From: Lewinellaceae bacterium
Lineage (GTDB): Bacteria > Bacteroidota > Bacteroidia > Chitinophagales > Saprospiraceae
Length of the DNA stretch: 64,000 nt
Reading direction: 5' to 3'
Assembly (NCBI GenBank): GCA_020636325.1
Contig: JACJYC010000004.1
Location: forward strand, 687,199-751,198
Under the pieces are notes generated by a model that was given only the letters and a program-made list of their open reading frames with translations, made no database searches and was not told the DNA's origin. The position numbers were made by a program, and so were the translations under genes. Positions 1-8,465 of the stretch are shown piece after piece; the first letter of the stretch is position 1; each line of letters begins with the position of its first letter.

Positions 1-216
1 TCCGGCATTGTCAAACCTGGAGACCTCGGTGCCGTTGAAAGCGAGCGACCCGGAATCAGCCCGGTCCAGGGTGCCCAGGATATGCAGCAAGGTGCTCTTG
101 CCGGCTCCGGATTTTCCCATTATTGTGACGATTTCGCCTTTCTCTACGCTGAGGTCGACACCTTTCAAAACTTCCAGTCTGCCGTATGATTTGTGGATGT
201 TGCGCGCTTGGATCAC
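1..216 (-). CDS. ABC transporter ATP-binding protein, LolD-like (partial, N-terminal part)
   Basis: This is the first 72 codons of an ABC ATPase that runs off the left edge of the window. The translation from a GTG start reads MIQARNIHKSYG and contains a Walker A, GKSGAGKST, at about residues 35-43, followed by LLHILGTLDRADSG. The HILGTLD segment after Walker A is typical of the LolD/MacB group, which powers lipoprotein release or envelope export with a separate permease. No ATG is available, so the GTG is inferred. It lies about 25 bases downstream of the NlpC/P60-like gene on the same strand and may be co-transcribed with it. Signature and Walker B motifs lie outside the window, so the subfamily is tentative. 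Confidence 0.85.
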   Translation of the reverse strand, partial: MIQARNIHKSYGRLEVLKGVDLSVEKGEIVTIMGKSGAGKSTLLHILGTLDRADSGSLAFNGTEVSRFDNAG

Positions 217-241
217 AGAAAGTAATTTTCAGATTTTGCTT

Positions 242-1090
242 TTAGAACAATTCGATTTGTTTGCCGATCAGGGTGTTTTGTTCGGCGTTTTTCGGTTGGC
301 TTGATTTCACCGACGGCATTACCCTTCGGATGATCCGGAGTTTGTGGGTGTATTTTTCCAGTTCGTGGTTGTAGATGCCGTAGTGATCAAGGGTATCTAC
401 CCGGACCTTGCCGTAAACATGCAGGACCTGCCCTTCGGGAAGTACGATGCCGGTATGGGTGATGCGTTCAAGCCTGTTCTCAAAAAAGGCCAGATCACCG
501 GGTTGAGCTTGTTCGGCAAAGTCAACCGTTTCGCCGATAAGGACCTGCTGGAACGATTCGCGGGGTAGGTTGATGCCGGCCATCCGGTATACCACCTGGA
601 TCATGCCCGGGCTGTCTACGCCCATCGAAGACCTGCCGCCCCAGAGGAAGGGTACGTTCATGTAGCGGCGGGCCAGTTTCAGGATCATGTCCCCGGAGGA
701 TTGGATATCCTGCGGAAAAACCGCCTGACCGCTGAAGGTAAAGGATTTTTCACCCAGCTGGAACCGGATGCCGTCAAATAAGGGCAGCCTGGCGCCGAGG
801 CCCAGCGGCAGGAAGAATTGGTCATGCCGTACGGTATTCCAGGGATCCAGCACAAAGGCAAATTGTTGCTGGTAGGCGGTCCATTCGGTAGGCGTAATGG
901 GCTCGATCTGGTGGAGGGCTACCCATCCGATGAAGTTATCATCCGAAAACCGCACCCTGGCCCATTGGCGACCCTTGGTTTCCAATATTTCCACCGTTTC
1001 CCCGAAAAGCATCTGGGAAATCATTTCACTTTTATGCGATGGACTGTTGCGTACCGCCGCCGAGCTTAAGGGGCAAATTGCGTAGCTCAT
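242..1090 (-). CDS. NlpC/P60-fold protein with SH3 domains, catalytic Cys replaced by Ser
   Basis: A 282-residue protein with no signal peptide, of the Bacteroidota NlpC/P60 (C40) type with N-terminal bacterial SH3-like regions (about residues 5-120) and a C-terminal papain-like domain (about 133-258). Family members cleave the gamma-D-Glu-diamino acid bond of murein peptides using a Cys in a D-C-S-G motif. Here the motif reads WGGRSSMGVDSPGMIQ, so the nucleophile position is Ser160 and the next residue is Pro161. The two histidines, H212 (THTGI) and H224 (VLHVYG), are kept. I checked the codons directly: GAC AGC CCG GGC. The fold is intact but peptidase activity is doubtful; it may be a binding-only pseudoenzyme. 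It precedes the LolD-like ATPase gene. Confidence 0.88.
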   Translation of the reverse strand: MSYAICPLSSAAVRNSPSHKSEMISQMLFGETVEILETKGRQWARVRFSDDNFIGWVALHQIEPITPTEWTAYQQQFAFVLDPWNTVRHDQFFLPLGLGARLPLFDGIRFQLGEKSFTFSGQAVFPQDIQSSGDMILKLARRYMNVPFLWGGRSSMGVDSPGMIQVVYRMAGINLPRESFQQVLIGETVDFAEQAQPGDLAFFENRLERITHTGIVLPEGQVLHVYGKVRVDTLDHYGIYNHELEKYTHKLRIIRRVMPSVKSSQPKNAEQNTLIGKQIELF

Positions 1091-1150
1091 ATGGGCCTTA
1101 TCCTGCTATGTTCACCCAAAAATAATATTATTCCCTAATTTTCCGTTGAT

Positions 1151-1177
1151 TTGACTGAACATTTCAACTTACCTTCG
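1151..1177 (+). promoter_or_regulatory. Bacteroidota-type promoter for the PorP/SprF gene
   Basis: A TACCTTCG box at 1170-1177 resembles the TAnnTTTG -7 element. A TTG at 1151-1153 lies 16 bases upstream of it. The start codon follows 27 bases after the box, giving a short leader with no clear Shine-Dalgarno. This is motif matching only. Confidence 0.4.
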
Positions 1178-1204
1178 CCAGGTTTTTAAGCTCAACTGAA
1201 TAAC

Positions 1205-2263
1205 ATGAACATTAGAAATACCTTCTATATTTGCGCTTTGCTTCTGGTTATCAATTCTTTAAAAGCCCAGGATCAGCATTTTACCCAATTCTATGCCTCG
1301 CCTCTGTCGCTCAACCCCGCATTAGCCGGGAGTTTTCAGGGAAAATACAGATTCTCATTTATTTACAGGGACCAATGGCGCCATGCGCTGGAAAACCCGT
1401 ATACGACCTATTCGGCCGCGGCCGATTTCCGCTTTCAGTTGGGGCGCCTTCAAAAGCCCGGCAAAGACGCTTTCGGCGCAGGAATGATCTTTTACAGCGA
1501 CAAGGTCAGCATTCCGGGTTTCAGCACCAACCAGATCATGCTTTCCGGCGCCTTTCACAAGAGCCTCAGCCGAAGGAATGACCAATTCCTGAGCGCCGGC
1601 TTTCAGGTGGGGCTGGCCCAGCGCAACGTCGTGTACGGCAGTCTGACCTTTGATGATCAGTTCAACGGATCCGACGGATATACCAACCCGACCGCTGAGG
1701 AATTGCCTGAAAACAACTTTGCATACAACGATTTCCACGCCGGCATCAACTATTCCTATTCTCCCAACCGGGGCATAGGCTTCTTCGCCGGCGCGGCCAT
1801 TCACCACATCATGGAACCGCAAACCAGCTTTTTCTACGATGAGGAAAAGCCGGACCGTTACGACAAAAATTACCTGTTCAGGAAGTATACCGCCCACCTG
1901 TCCCTGCAGATCCCGGTCGGAGAAGTCGTGAAAGTATCACCCCGACTGCTGGTCTACAGCCAGGGACCGCATTTTGCCGTCAATGCAGGGTCGAATATCC
2001 GGATTGCCGTTAACCAATCCGGCAACACGGCGCTCCATTTCGGCGGTTGGGCCCGGACCACGCGGGATGAGGAACAGTCACCCTACCTGGATGCTGCCAT
2101 CGTGATGACCGGCCTTGAATTCAATAATTTCCTGTTCGGCGTAAGCTACGACCTGAATCTCACAGCGCTGAACCTGAACAGAAACGGTCAGGGAGCGCTG
2201 GAGATCTCGATCGCTTACCTGGGCGAATATGAGAACGATACGGTTCTCTGTCCCAAGTTCTAA
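1205..2263 (+). CDS. PorP/SprF family type IX secretion system membrane protein
   Basis: A 352-residue outer membrane protein of the PorP/SprF family. A signal peptide ends at about KAQ (residues 19-21), followed at once by the family hallmark QDQHFTQFYASPLSLNPALAG. The remainder is beta-rich, with alternating hydrophobic strands and repeated aromatic or glycine positions, as in an outer membrane barrel of about 300 residues. PorP/SprF proteins bind the T9SS periplasmic ring and surface adhesins; many copies per genome exist, usually each beside its own cargo gene. No cargo gene is adjacent here: the next gene is AsmA-like on the other strand. The family call is secure; the partner is unknown. 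Confidence 0.9.
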   Translation: MNIRNTFYICALLLVINSLKAQDQHFTQFYASPLSLNPALAGSFQGKYRFSFIYRDQWRHALENPYTTYSAAADFRFQLGRLQKPGKDAFGAGMIFYSDKVSIPGFSTNQIMLSGAFHKSLSRRNDQFLSAGFQVGLAQRNVVYGSLTFDDQFNGSDGYTNPTAEELPENNFAYNDFHAGINYSYSPNRGIGFFAGAAIHHIMEPQTSFFYDEEKPDRYDKNYLFRKYTAHLSLQIPVGEVVKVSPRLLVYSQGPHFAVNAGSNIRIAVNQSGNTALHFGGWARTTRDEEQSPYLDAAIVMTGLEFNNFLFGVSYDLNLTALNLNRNGQGALEISIAYLGEYENDTVLCPKF

Positions 2264-2272
2264 GCAAAGGCA

Positions 2273-2299
2273 GGAAGGTTAATTCCCGCCTTCCTTTTT
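2273..2299 (+). terminator. Rho-independent terminator after the PorP/SprF gene
   Basis: GGAAGG (2273-2278) pairs with CCTTCC (2289-2294) across a 10-base loop and is followed by five T. It overlaps the last codons of the convergent AsmA-like gene. The stem is only 6 bp, so the call is moderate. Confidence 0.45.
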
Positions 2300-5200
2300 C
2301 TTCTTTTTGAACGGATTGAACTTCTCAAGTTCTTTCTTGATGTCGTCAGCGGATTGGTTGGTCTTGGTGTTGATCACCTCATCCAGCTTCTTCTTGGCGG
2401 TCGAATCAATGGTTGAGCCCACGGCTTCGCCGACCTTGTCCTTGAGCAATTCTCCGGCTTTGTCCTTGGCCTGATTGGTCAGTTCTTCCGCTTTTTTGGT
2501 GACGACCGATTTGACCGTATCGACAGCTTTGTCCACTTTCTCATTGACAACTGCCTTGCCTTCCTCCAGTTTTTTCTCCGCTTCGGAACGCAGTTTTTCC
2601 TCCTGGGCCTTCAATTCGTCCTTGACGGTTTCGGAGGCCGCTTCTGCCAGGGTTTGTTCGCCGTCGCCGCTCAGCAGATTGAGCTTTACTTTCGGATCGG
2701 CCAGCGAGCCGGTCAACTGCACGAGCACATTGACAAACTCGCTTTTCTGAAGACTTACCCCTAACTTGGAAGCCTCCTTTTGCAGCAGGTTGAACCCCGA
2801 GTTGGCCGCCTGACCGACAGCGCCTTTTTCGAGCAGTTTCCTCGGGATCCTGGCTTTGATCTTATAATCCATGTCCTGGTTCAGACCATGGGTCCCGCTG
2901 ATGTTCAGACCGATGTCCTTAACTTTCACATCAAAAGGCTTCACTTCTACCAGGCCGTTTTTGATCTCAAACCAGTTTTTGGTGTTCTCCAGCTTCATTT
3001 CTTCTTTCAGGTAATCCAGGTTGAGGGCATTGCCGACCGCCTGCAGGGGTTTGAACCCGGCGATAATGCTGTTCACGGTTTCCAGGAATCCCTGGGCATT
3101 GACGGTAGACAATTTAGGGTACATATTTTTGCCCAGTTCGCCTTCCAGGATCAGGCTGCTGCTGAAATTGCCTGAAATGAATTTCCCGATCGGCGCCAAT
3201 TGCTGGAAGGTATTGAACGTATTGAAGGATTGTTTGAAATCCAGCTTGTTCAGGTCGTATTTGAACGTAAAGGCCGGCGCCTGGGGGTCTTTGGTGTCAT
3301 AGCTGCCGGCAACGGCCATGGTGCCGCCCAAAGCGCGCGCTTCGGCGTTTTCCAGGATGGCCGCCTGATCGGCAACGGTAACTTCCCCTTTCAGGTCCTT
3401 CAACTCCATATTGGTATAGATCAACCGGTCGATATCCGCATTGATGTTCATCTTGATATTGGCGGGCACCAGGAAAGGCTCCAGTTCGGATGCCTGGGCT
3501 TCCGTAACGGGCTCTGTAGCTGAAACGGAGGATCCCTCTGCCGTCATGAACTGGTTGAGGTTCATCAGGTGGGAGCGCAAGGACAGGTTGCCGCCCAGGG
3601 TGCCGTTGTCGAACAGGTAATCGAACATATTGGTGATCACGCCGCTGGAAGAAAAATCGCTTTCTCCGATGGAGGCGCTGAATTCCTTTGCTTCAAGCCG
3701 GTTGGGTTTCATGTTGCCTACGGCCACCATATCCTTGATCTTGTATTCGCCGTAGGTAAGGTTATTGATCCTGGAGTCGAGGTCAAAATCAAACCGGTCG
3801 AAGATTTCCACGGACGCGGGCTGCTCCGTCTGGGCATCTGCGATTGCCGGTGCAGTTGCCGCTGCGGATTCATTGGTTTCTTCCGGCATCCACTCGTTCA
3901 GGTCAAAATTATTGGAACGAACGGTCATCTGCCCGGTCATGGTTTTTTCCGGAGAGAAATAGGCCAGGATATTGTCGACCCTGCCGGATGCTTTCAGGTC
4001 GCTTTTGCCCAAATCGGCATCAAAGCCGTCGATCTGGACGAATTTTGGGGTGAATTCCGCTTTAGCCGTCCGGATATTCACCAGCGGCAAACCCTCGCCT
4101 TTGTATTTGAGGTTGTTTACGTCCATCGAACCGGACATGTTCACCTTCTCATATTGCTGGCTCTCAATCAGGGACAAGGTCGTATTGACCGCCATATCTG
4201 CATTGATCCGGCCGCTCATTTCTTCGGTGGCGGGTATGGGAAAAGCCTTGGCCAGGTCATCGAGCACGATCACGCCCTTGACTTTGGTGTCCACTGCGGG
4301 GTCGGAGATGGGATGACGCAGCGCGAAGGACCCTTCCAGCGGATTGGACCCGATGCGGAGGCTGAACCTGGGCAGGTCTACCTTCATATCGTCAAAATTG
4401 CTGGAGGGGCTGTCCACCGTGGCGTCGGCAAATATGTTGGAAATGCCGAGCGGCAGGTCGGGGTATTTCACATTCCCGTTATCCACATTCATCTTGATGT
4501 GGAAGGCGGGGTATTGTTCTTTTTCGCCGTTGTACGATCCTTTTACATTGCCGCTGAGTCCGAACTGGCCGTCGACTTTCACCGACTCGTATCCTTGGAT
4601 ATAGGCGTTCGGGATCAGGGAAAACAGGCTTTTGAAATCGGATTCGGGGGTACTGAAACTCAGGTCCATGGCGATATCTTCCGCCAGGAGTTGCACGAAC
4701 CCTTCGGCATTGACCGTCAGGTCGTTCACCGTAAGCTTGTTGTCTTTTAAGGTGTACTTGCTGTTGGTCTGGTCGATGTTGAAAATGGCGTCCAGATCGG
4801 CCCTGGCCTTTTTAAGATAGGTAATGCCGCCCTGCGACACGGTCATTTCACCGATGGTTGTTTTGGTGTCCAGGTCATAGACATCAATCGTGAAATCGCC
4901 TTTGCCGGAATGATTCAGGTCGTTGATGGAGACATAAGTGCCGCCCTGGCGGTCGTCGTACACGAATTTGCCGCCGGTGATGCTGTATTTATCCAACTTT
5001 ATCCGGACACCGCTGTAATCGGTACTTTCAGCGGTTTCTTCGATTCTTTCATCGGTCGGGACGGTGATATCGTAATTGGCCAGGCCGTTCTCGAGTACAA
5101 GAATATTGATGTCGGGCTCTTCCAGGCTCACCGATTTGATGGAAATGGGCGCATCCGCATTGATCACCGACTTGAGGTCGATGGTGAATTCTGCGGCTTT

Positions 5201-5464
5201 TCCTTTGGCCAGCGGGTAGCCGGCGAACGTGTCAATTCCAACCACCGAGAAATCCTCCATCCGAAAGCAGAAATTGGGGAAACTCCGCAGCAGAGAAAGG
5301 CTGACATCAGAGAAATCGACCTGGGCACGGACATTCTTGTTGATCTCTTCCTTGGCTTTGGCCAGGATCTCATCCTTGAAAATAATAGGCAAGGCAATTG
5401 CGGCGCCGATCAGGACCACCAGCAAAATACCTGCGATTAAAAGAAGGCGCTTGATGATTTTCAT
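2279..5464 (-). CDS. AsmA-like family protein with long charged C-terminal tail
   Basis: A 1061-residue AsmA-like protein. It has one N-terminal membrane segment (about residues 7-29, LLLIAGILLVVLIGAAIAL) followed by a large periplasmic region of repeated amphipathic beta strands, and the AsmA-type opening DEILAKAKEEINKNVRAQVDFSDVSLSLL. AsmA relatives are bridge-like lipid-transfer or envelope-homeostasis proteins spanning the periplasm. After about residue 915 the protein changes to a Lys/Ala/Glu-rich, helix-prone tail (VDKAVDTVKSVVTKKAEEL, KDKAGELLKDKVGEAV) resembling LEA or apolipoprotein repeats and ending in a run of lysines. It stands alone, divergent from RNase D. The family is confident; what it transfers is unknown. 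Confidence 0.85.
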   Translation of the reverse strand: MKIIKRLLLIAGILLVVLIGAAIALPIIFKDEILAKAKEEINKNVRAQVDFSDVSLSLLRSFPNFCFRMEDFSVVGIDTFAGYPLAKGKAAEFTIDLKSVINADAPISIKSVSLEEPDINILVLENGLANYDITVPTDERIEETAESTDYSGVRIKLDKYSITGGKFVYDDRQGGTYVSINDLNHSGKGDFTIDVYDLDTKTTIGEMTVSQGGITYLKKARADLDAIFNIDQTNSKYTLKDNKLTVNDLTVNAEGFVQLLAEDIAMDLSFSTPESDFKSLFSLIPNAYIQGYESVKVDGQFGLSGNVKGSYNGEKEQYPAFHIKMNVDNGNVKYPDLPLGISNIFADATVDSPSSNFDDMKVDLPRFSLRIGSNPLEGSFALRHPISDPAVDTKVKGVIVLDDLAKAFPIPATEEMSGRINADMAVNTTLSLIESQQYEKVNMSGSMDVNNLKYKGEGLPLVNIRTAKAEFTPKFVQIDGFDADLGKSDLKASGRVDNILAYFSPEKTMTGQMTVRSNNFDLNEWMPEETNESAAATAPAIADAQTEQPASVEIFDRFDFDLDSRINNLTYGEYKIKDMVAVGNMKPNRLEAKEFSASIGESDFSSSGVITNMFDYLFDNGTLGGNLSLRSHLMNLNQFMTAEGSSVSATEPVTEAQASELEPFLVPANIKMNINADIDRLIYTNMELKDLKGEVTVADQAAILENAEARALGGTMAVAGSYDTKDPQAPAFTFKYDLNKLDFKQSFNTFNTFQQLAPIGKFISGNFSSSLILEGELGKNMYPKLSTVNAQGFLETVNSIIAGFKPLQAVGNALNLDYLKEEMKLENTKNWFEIKNGLVEVKPFDVKVKDIGLNISGTHGLNQDMDYKIKARIPRKLLEKGAVGQAANSGFNLLQKEASKLGVSLQKSEFVNVLVQLTGSLADPKVKLNLLSGDGEQTLAEAASETVKDELKAQEEKLRSEAEKKLEEGKAVVNEKVDKAVDTVKSVVTKKAEELTNQAKDKAGELLKDKVGEAVGSTIDSTAKKKLDEVINTKTNQSADDIKKELEKFNPFKKKKKEGGN

Positions 5465-5626
5465 AGTATTGACAATTTCTTTTTAACTTGCCGGGCGATA
5501 AAACTTACCTGCCCTTGGACTCAAAAACGATTTTTTCAATGGTTTTTAATATGGATGCACCTTTAAAAAATCTTACACAAATTAAAACAATGTTTAATTT
5601 TTCCTTAACACTTATTACACCTGCAA

Positions 5627-6808
5627 ATGCATGACCCCAAATTTGATTTGATCCAGACAGAGCAGGCGCTGGCGTCCTTTTATTCAACCAGCAAAGATGT
5701 GCCTTGGTTGGGTTTTGATACTGAATTTGTCGGTGAAAAGCGGTTTAATACCTTGTTGTGCCTGATCCAGGTCATTACGCAGAAGGGCCGCTATCTCATC
5801 GATCCGCTTGCGTTGAAAAGCCTCGATCCGCTGCTGGAGATCATTCAGGATCCAAAAATAGTAAAGATTACGCATGCCGGCGAAAATGACTACCGGTTAT
5901 TGCACAATATCTACGGCATCACGCCGAATAACGTATTTGACACCCAGATCGCAGCCGCTTTCACCGGGTACAAATACCCCGTTTCGTTCCGACGGCTTGT
6001 AGAGGGCGAACTCCGGATCAGCCTCGACAAGGGATACGCCGTAGCCAACTGGGAAAGGCGGCCGCTGCAGCCCAGGGAAATGAAATACGCGATGGAGGAT
6101 GTCATCCCGCTTCCCGACCTTTGGCACAGCCTGGAGTCCAAACTCCTCAAAAAAGACCGGCTTCGCTGGGCGGAGGAAGAGTTTGCCAAGCTCGAAACGC
6201 ATGCCTATTACGCCAAGGATCCCAACCAGGAAATTATTTCACACAACCTGATGCGGTCCTTGAACCAACGCGAGCGTTTGTTTCTCCTGCGCATGCTGAC
6301 GTGGCGGCGCGAGACAGCCGAGGCCAAGGATTATTCCCGGGAAATGGTGATGCCCAGCAAGATCATTACGCATATCATCAAGAGTATCGGAGCGGGAAAG
6401 GATGCCCTCAAGAAAAACAGGCATATTCCGGATAAGATCACGGATAAATACGGCAGCCTGTTCATGGAGTTCATCGAAAAGCCCGCTACGCCTGAGGAGA
6501 AGAAGATCCTGGCGCAAATCCCGAGGCCCGACAAGGACGATGATATCGGCGATGATATTGTGCTGGAAATGTTGTATCTGCTGGTCAAATATCAGGCGAT
6601 CAACCAGGGGATTACACCTTCCCTGGTCATGCCTAAGAACATGGTGGATAAATTCCGCAATGACGATGACCTCAGAGAGGCGGTGATCGGTTCGGGCTGG
6701 CGCCGGGAAATGCTGGGCGACTCGCTGGTTAAATGGCTGGAAAACATTGACCGCCTGGAGCTGGATATCCAGGGCGGAAAGATCGAGATCCGGATCGGCG
6801 ACAACTGA
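5627..6808 (+). CDS. rnd: Ribonuclease D (3'-5' exonuclease with HRDC domain)
   Basis: A 393-residue DEDDy exoribonuclease. The catalytic residues are visible: D31 and E33 in FDTEF, D88 in THAGENDYRLL, and Y154 with D158 in YAMED, the Y-x3-D arrangement of the DEDDy group. An HRDC-like helical region follows (about residues 205-290). RNase D trims 3' ends of structured RNAs, notably tRNA precursors. The length is near the E. coli enzyme. Its TGA is immediately followed by the stop codon of the convergent aldo/keto reductase gene. Confidence 0.92.
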   Translation: MHDPKFDLIQTEQALASFYSTSKDVPWLGFDTEFVGEKRFNTLLCLIQVITQKGRYLIDPLALKSLDPLLEIIQDPKIVKITHAGENDYRLLHNIYGITPNNVFDTQIAAAFTGYKYPVSFRRLVEGELRISLDKGYAVANWERRPLQPREMKYAMEDVIPLPDLWHSLESKLLKKDRLRWAEEEFAKLETHAYYAKDPNQEIISHNLMRSLNQRERLFLLRMLTWRRETAEAKDYSREMVMPSKIITHIIKSIGAGKDALKKNRHIPDKITDKYGSLFMEFIEKPATPEEKKILAQIPRPDKDDDIGDDIVLEMLYLLVKYQAINQGITPSLVMPKNMVDKFRNDDDLREAVIGSGWRREMLGDSLVKWLENIDRLELDIQGGKIEIRIGDN

Positions 6809-7726
6809 TCACCCCTGGTTGCCGGCAGGTAAAACGCCGTATACGCTTGCATAGGCGCCTTCCTTCAGCAGGCTGTAGAATTGGATGGTGTCGGCCAGCT
6901 GCGCTATTCCGGATGGCCCCGCCAAAATGCCGGCCAGTCCGGGGCTGTAAAACGCGTGGATCATCGCCAGCTGGTTGAAGCTGGTCAGCGGCGCCGGAAA
7001 GGATCGTTGGTCCAGGGCGTTTAAAAAGCTTCGGACCTTGTTCGCAAATTCCTCATCGGGTTTTCCTCCCCGGACAATTAACGAGCTCTTGCCTGTATAG
7101 TTTTCCTTTTCCAGTTTTATCCCGCCGGCATTGATGCCGTAGGCTATAAATCGCCGTTTCCCGTGAAAAGGTGCGTACCGCTCGTAATCGGAGTACAACA
7201 GGTTATGTTTGATCTGAATCAGAAGGTCCAGGCCGAACGCCTGGTTGACCAGCGCATGGATTTCAGGCCGCCGGATGCCGGATAATCCCGCAGCGATTCC
7301 TTTTTCCTGCGCAATGGCCAACGCCTCGTAAGATTCCCGTATGGCTGCTTCATCATCCCGGTTGTCCCAATGGATCATCAGGGTGTCCAGGTTTCCGCCG
7401 AAAAGTGCGCCGTAATGATCCATGGCCAGCAGGAGAAAACTCTTGGTCAGGTTGTGGTCCGGACTGCGCATATTGTCCAGGCTGCCGACCTTCATGATGA
7501 CCCTCAGGTCATTTACCTGATTCACCCGCGTCCATTCCGCCAGGATTTGTTCCGACAGCCTGAAATGCCCGGGATTTTTGTCGATGGGATAGTTGGTGGC
7601 GCCGTCAACGCTCCGGAAGCCGGATTCGTAGAAATAATCCAGCAACTGGAAGGCCGTGTTTCGCCCGACGGTCCAACCCCACATAGCCGACCCAAGGACC
7701 AGCTCCGGAAAAGCGTCATGTTTCAT
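6809..7726 (-). CDS. Aldo/keto reductase family protein
   Basis: A 305-residue protein with the aldo/keto reductase TIM-barrel pattern. It starts with LVLGSAMWGW, and the four catalytic residues can be assigned: D41 and Y46 in DGATNYP, K79 in IMKVGS and H119 in LMIHWDN. These enzymes reduce carbonyls with NAD(P)H; the substrate cannot be told. The C-terminal cofactor-binding stretch is less typical. It is the last gene of an apparent operon after surE, a small membrane protein, lpxB and a GT2 glycosyltransferase, 14 bases after the GT2 gene, so a role in sugar or glycan metabolism is possible but unproven. Confidence 0.8.
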   Translation of the reverse strand: MKHDAFPELVLGSAMWGWTVGRNTAFQLLDYFYESGFRSVDGATNYPIDKNPGHFRLSEQILAEWTRVNQVNDLRVIMKVGSLDNMRSPDHNLTKSFLLLAMDHYGALFGGNLDTLMIHWDNRDDEAAIRESYEALAIAQEKGIAAGLSGIRRPEIHALVNQAFGLDLLIQIKHNLLYSDYERYAPFHGKRRFIAYGINAGGIKLEKENYTGKSSLIVRGGKPDEEFANKVRSFLNALDQRSFPAPLTSFNQLAMIHAFYSPGLAGILAGPSGIAQLADTIQFYSLLKEGAYASVYGVLPAGNQG

Positions 7727-7740
7727 CGTCTCGAGTCAGT

Positions 7741-8454
7741 TTATCTTTTCTTTTTAATGGCCTTCATATCCTGCCAATACCGTTTGGCGAGCGGTATGAT
7801 CCGGACCTTGCTGCTGGCGGCGTCATCCGTCCAGGTGACCGGCAATTCGAATACCTTGAGCTTCAGCCATTCCGCCGTGATCAGGAGTTCGGTGGAAAAG
7901 AACCAACCGTCGTTTTGGGCGCCGCGGTCCGATAACTTCAGATAAGCTTCCCGCTTCAGGAATTTGAATCCGCACATCCCGTCCGAGAATTTTACGCCCA
8001 GATAAGCTTTCAGCAACCAGTTGAACCCCCTGGAGGAAATCTCCCTTTTCAGGGTTCGGCCGATCACCCTGGACCGGGGATGGAGCCGGGTGGCGTACAC
8101 AAAATCGCAGCCCTGATCCGCCAGCGCCGAGTAAGCTTCCGGGAAATGCCGGAGGTCGGTTGCCAGGTCGAGATCCATATAGCCTACGATATCGGCCTCC
8201 GACCGGCCCCAGGAATGCTTCAAGGCCAGGCCGACCCCTTTTTTAGGCACGGTCAGCAATCGCACTTCGGGGTAAATCGTCTCAAGCTCTTTTGCGAGCT
8301 CCCTTGTGCGGTCCGTTGAACCGTTGTCGGCAATAATGATTTTCCACTGGCTTCGGTCCGGGTAATTTTCGGTCAGAAAGCGGTGCAGGATGCCGACCTG
8401 TTGTTTCAGGGTCGCTTCTTCGTTTAAAACGGGAATGGTTACGTCAAAGGTCAT
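7741..8454 (-). CDS. Glycosyltransferase family 2 protein
   Basis: A 237-residue GT-A glycosyltransferase of family 2, similar in layout to dolichol/polyprenyl-phosphate mannosyltransferases: TIPVLNEEATL at the N-terminus, ADNGSTDRT at 42-50, and a DxD-type motif YMDLDLATD with D94 and D96. There is no C-terminal membrane segment, so it is probably cytoplasmic or peripheral. The likely role is transfer of a sugar from an NDP- or polyprenyl-phosphate donor in envelope glycan synthesis. It sits 11 bases downstream of lpxB and 14 bases upstream of the aldo/keto reductase gene, consistent with one transcript. Acceptor and donor are not predictable. Confidence 0.85.
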   Translation of the reverse strand: MTFDVTIPVLNEEATLKQQVGILHRFLTENYPDRSQWKIIIADNGSTDRTRELAKELETIYPEVRLLTVPKKGVGLALKHSWGRSEADIVGYMDLDLATDLRHFPEAYSALADQGCDFVYATRLHPRSRVIGRTLKREISSRGFNWLLKAYLGVKFSDGMCGFKFLKREAYLKLSDRGAQNDGWFFSTELLITAEWLKLKVFELPVTWTDDAASSKVRIIPLAKRYWQDMKAIKKKR

Positions 8455-8465
8455 GGACGAACGGA

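Noticed and set aside
3569..4750. Plus-strand open frame (393 codons) inside the AsmA-like gene
   Set aside because: It is Gly/His-rich, without signal, motif or promoter, as expected for the complement of a beta-rich gene.
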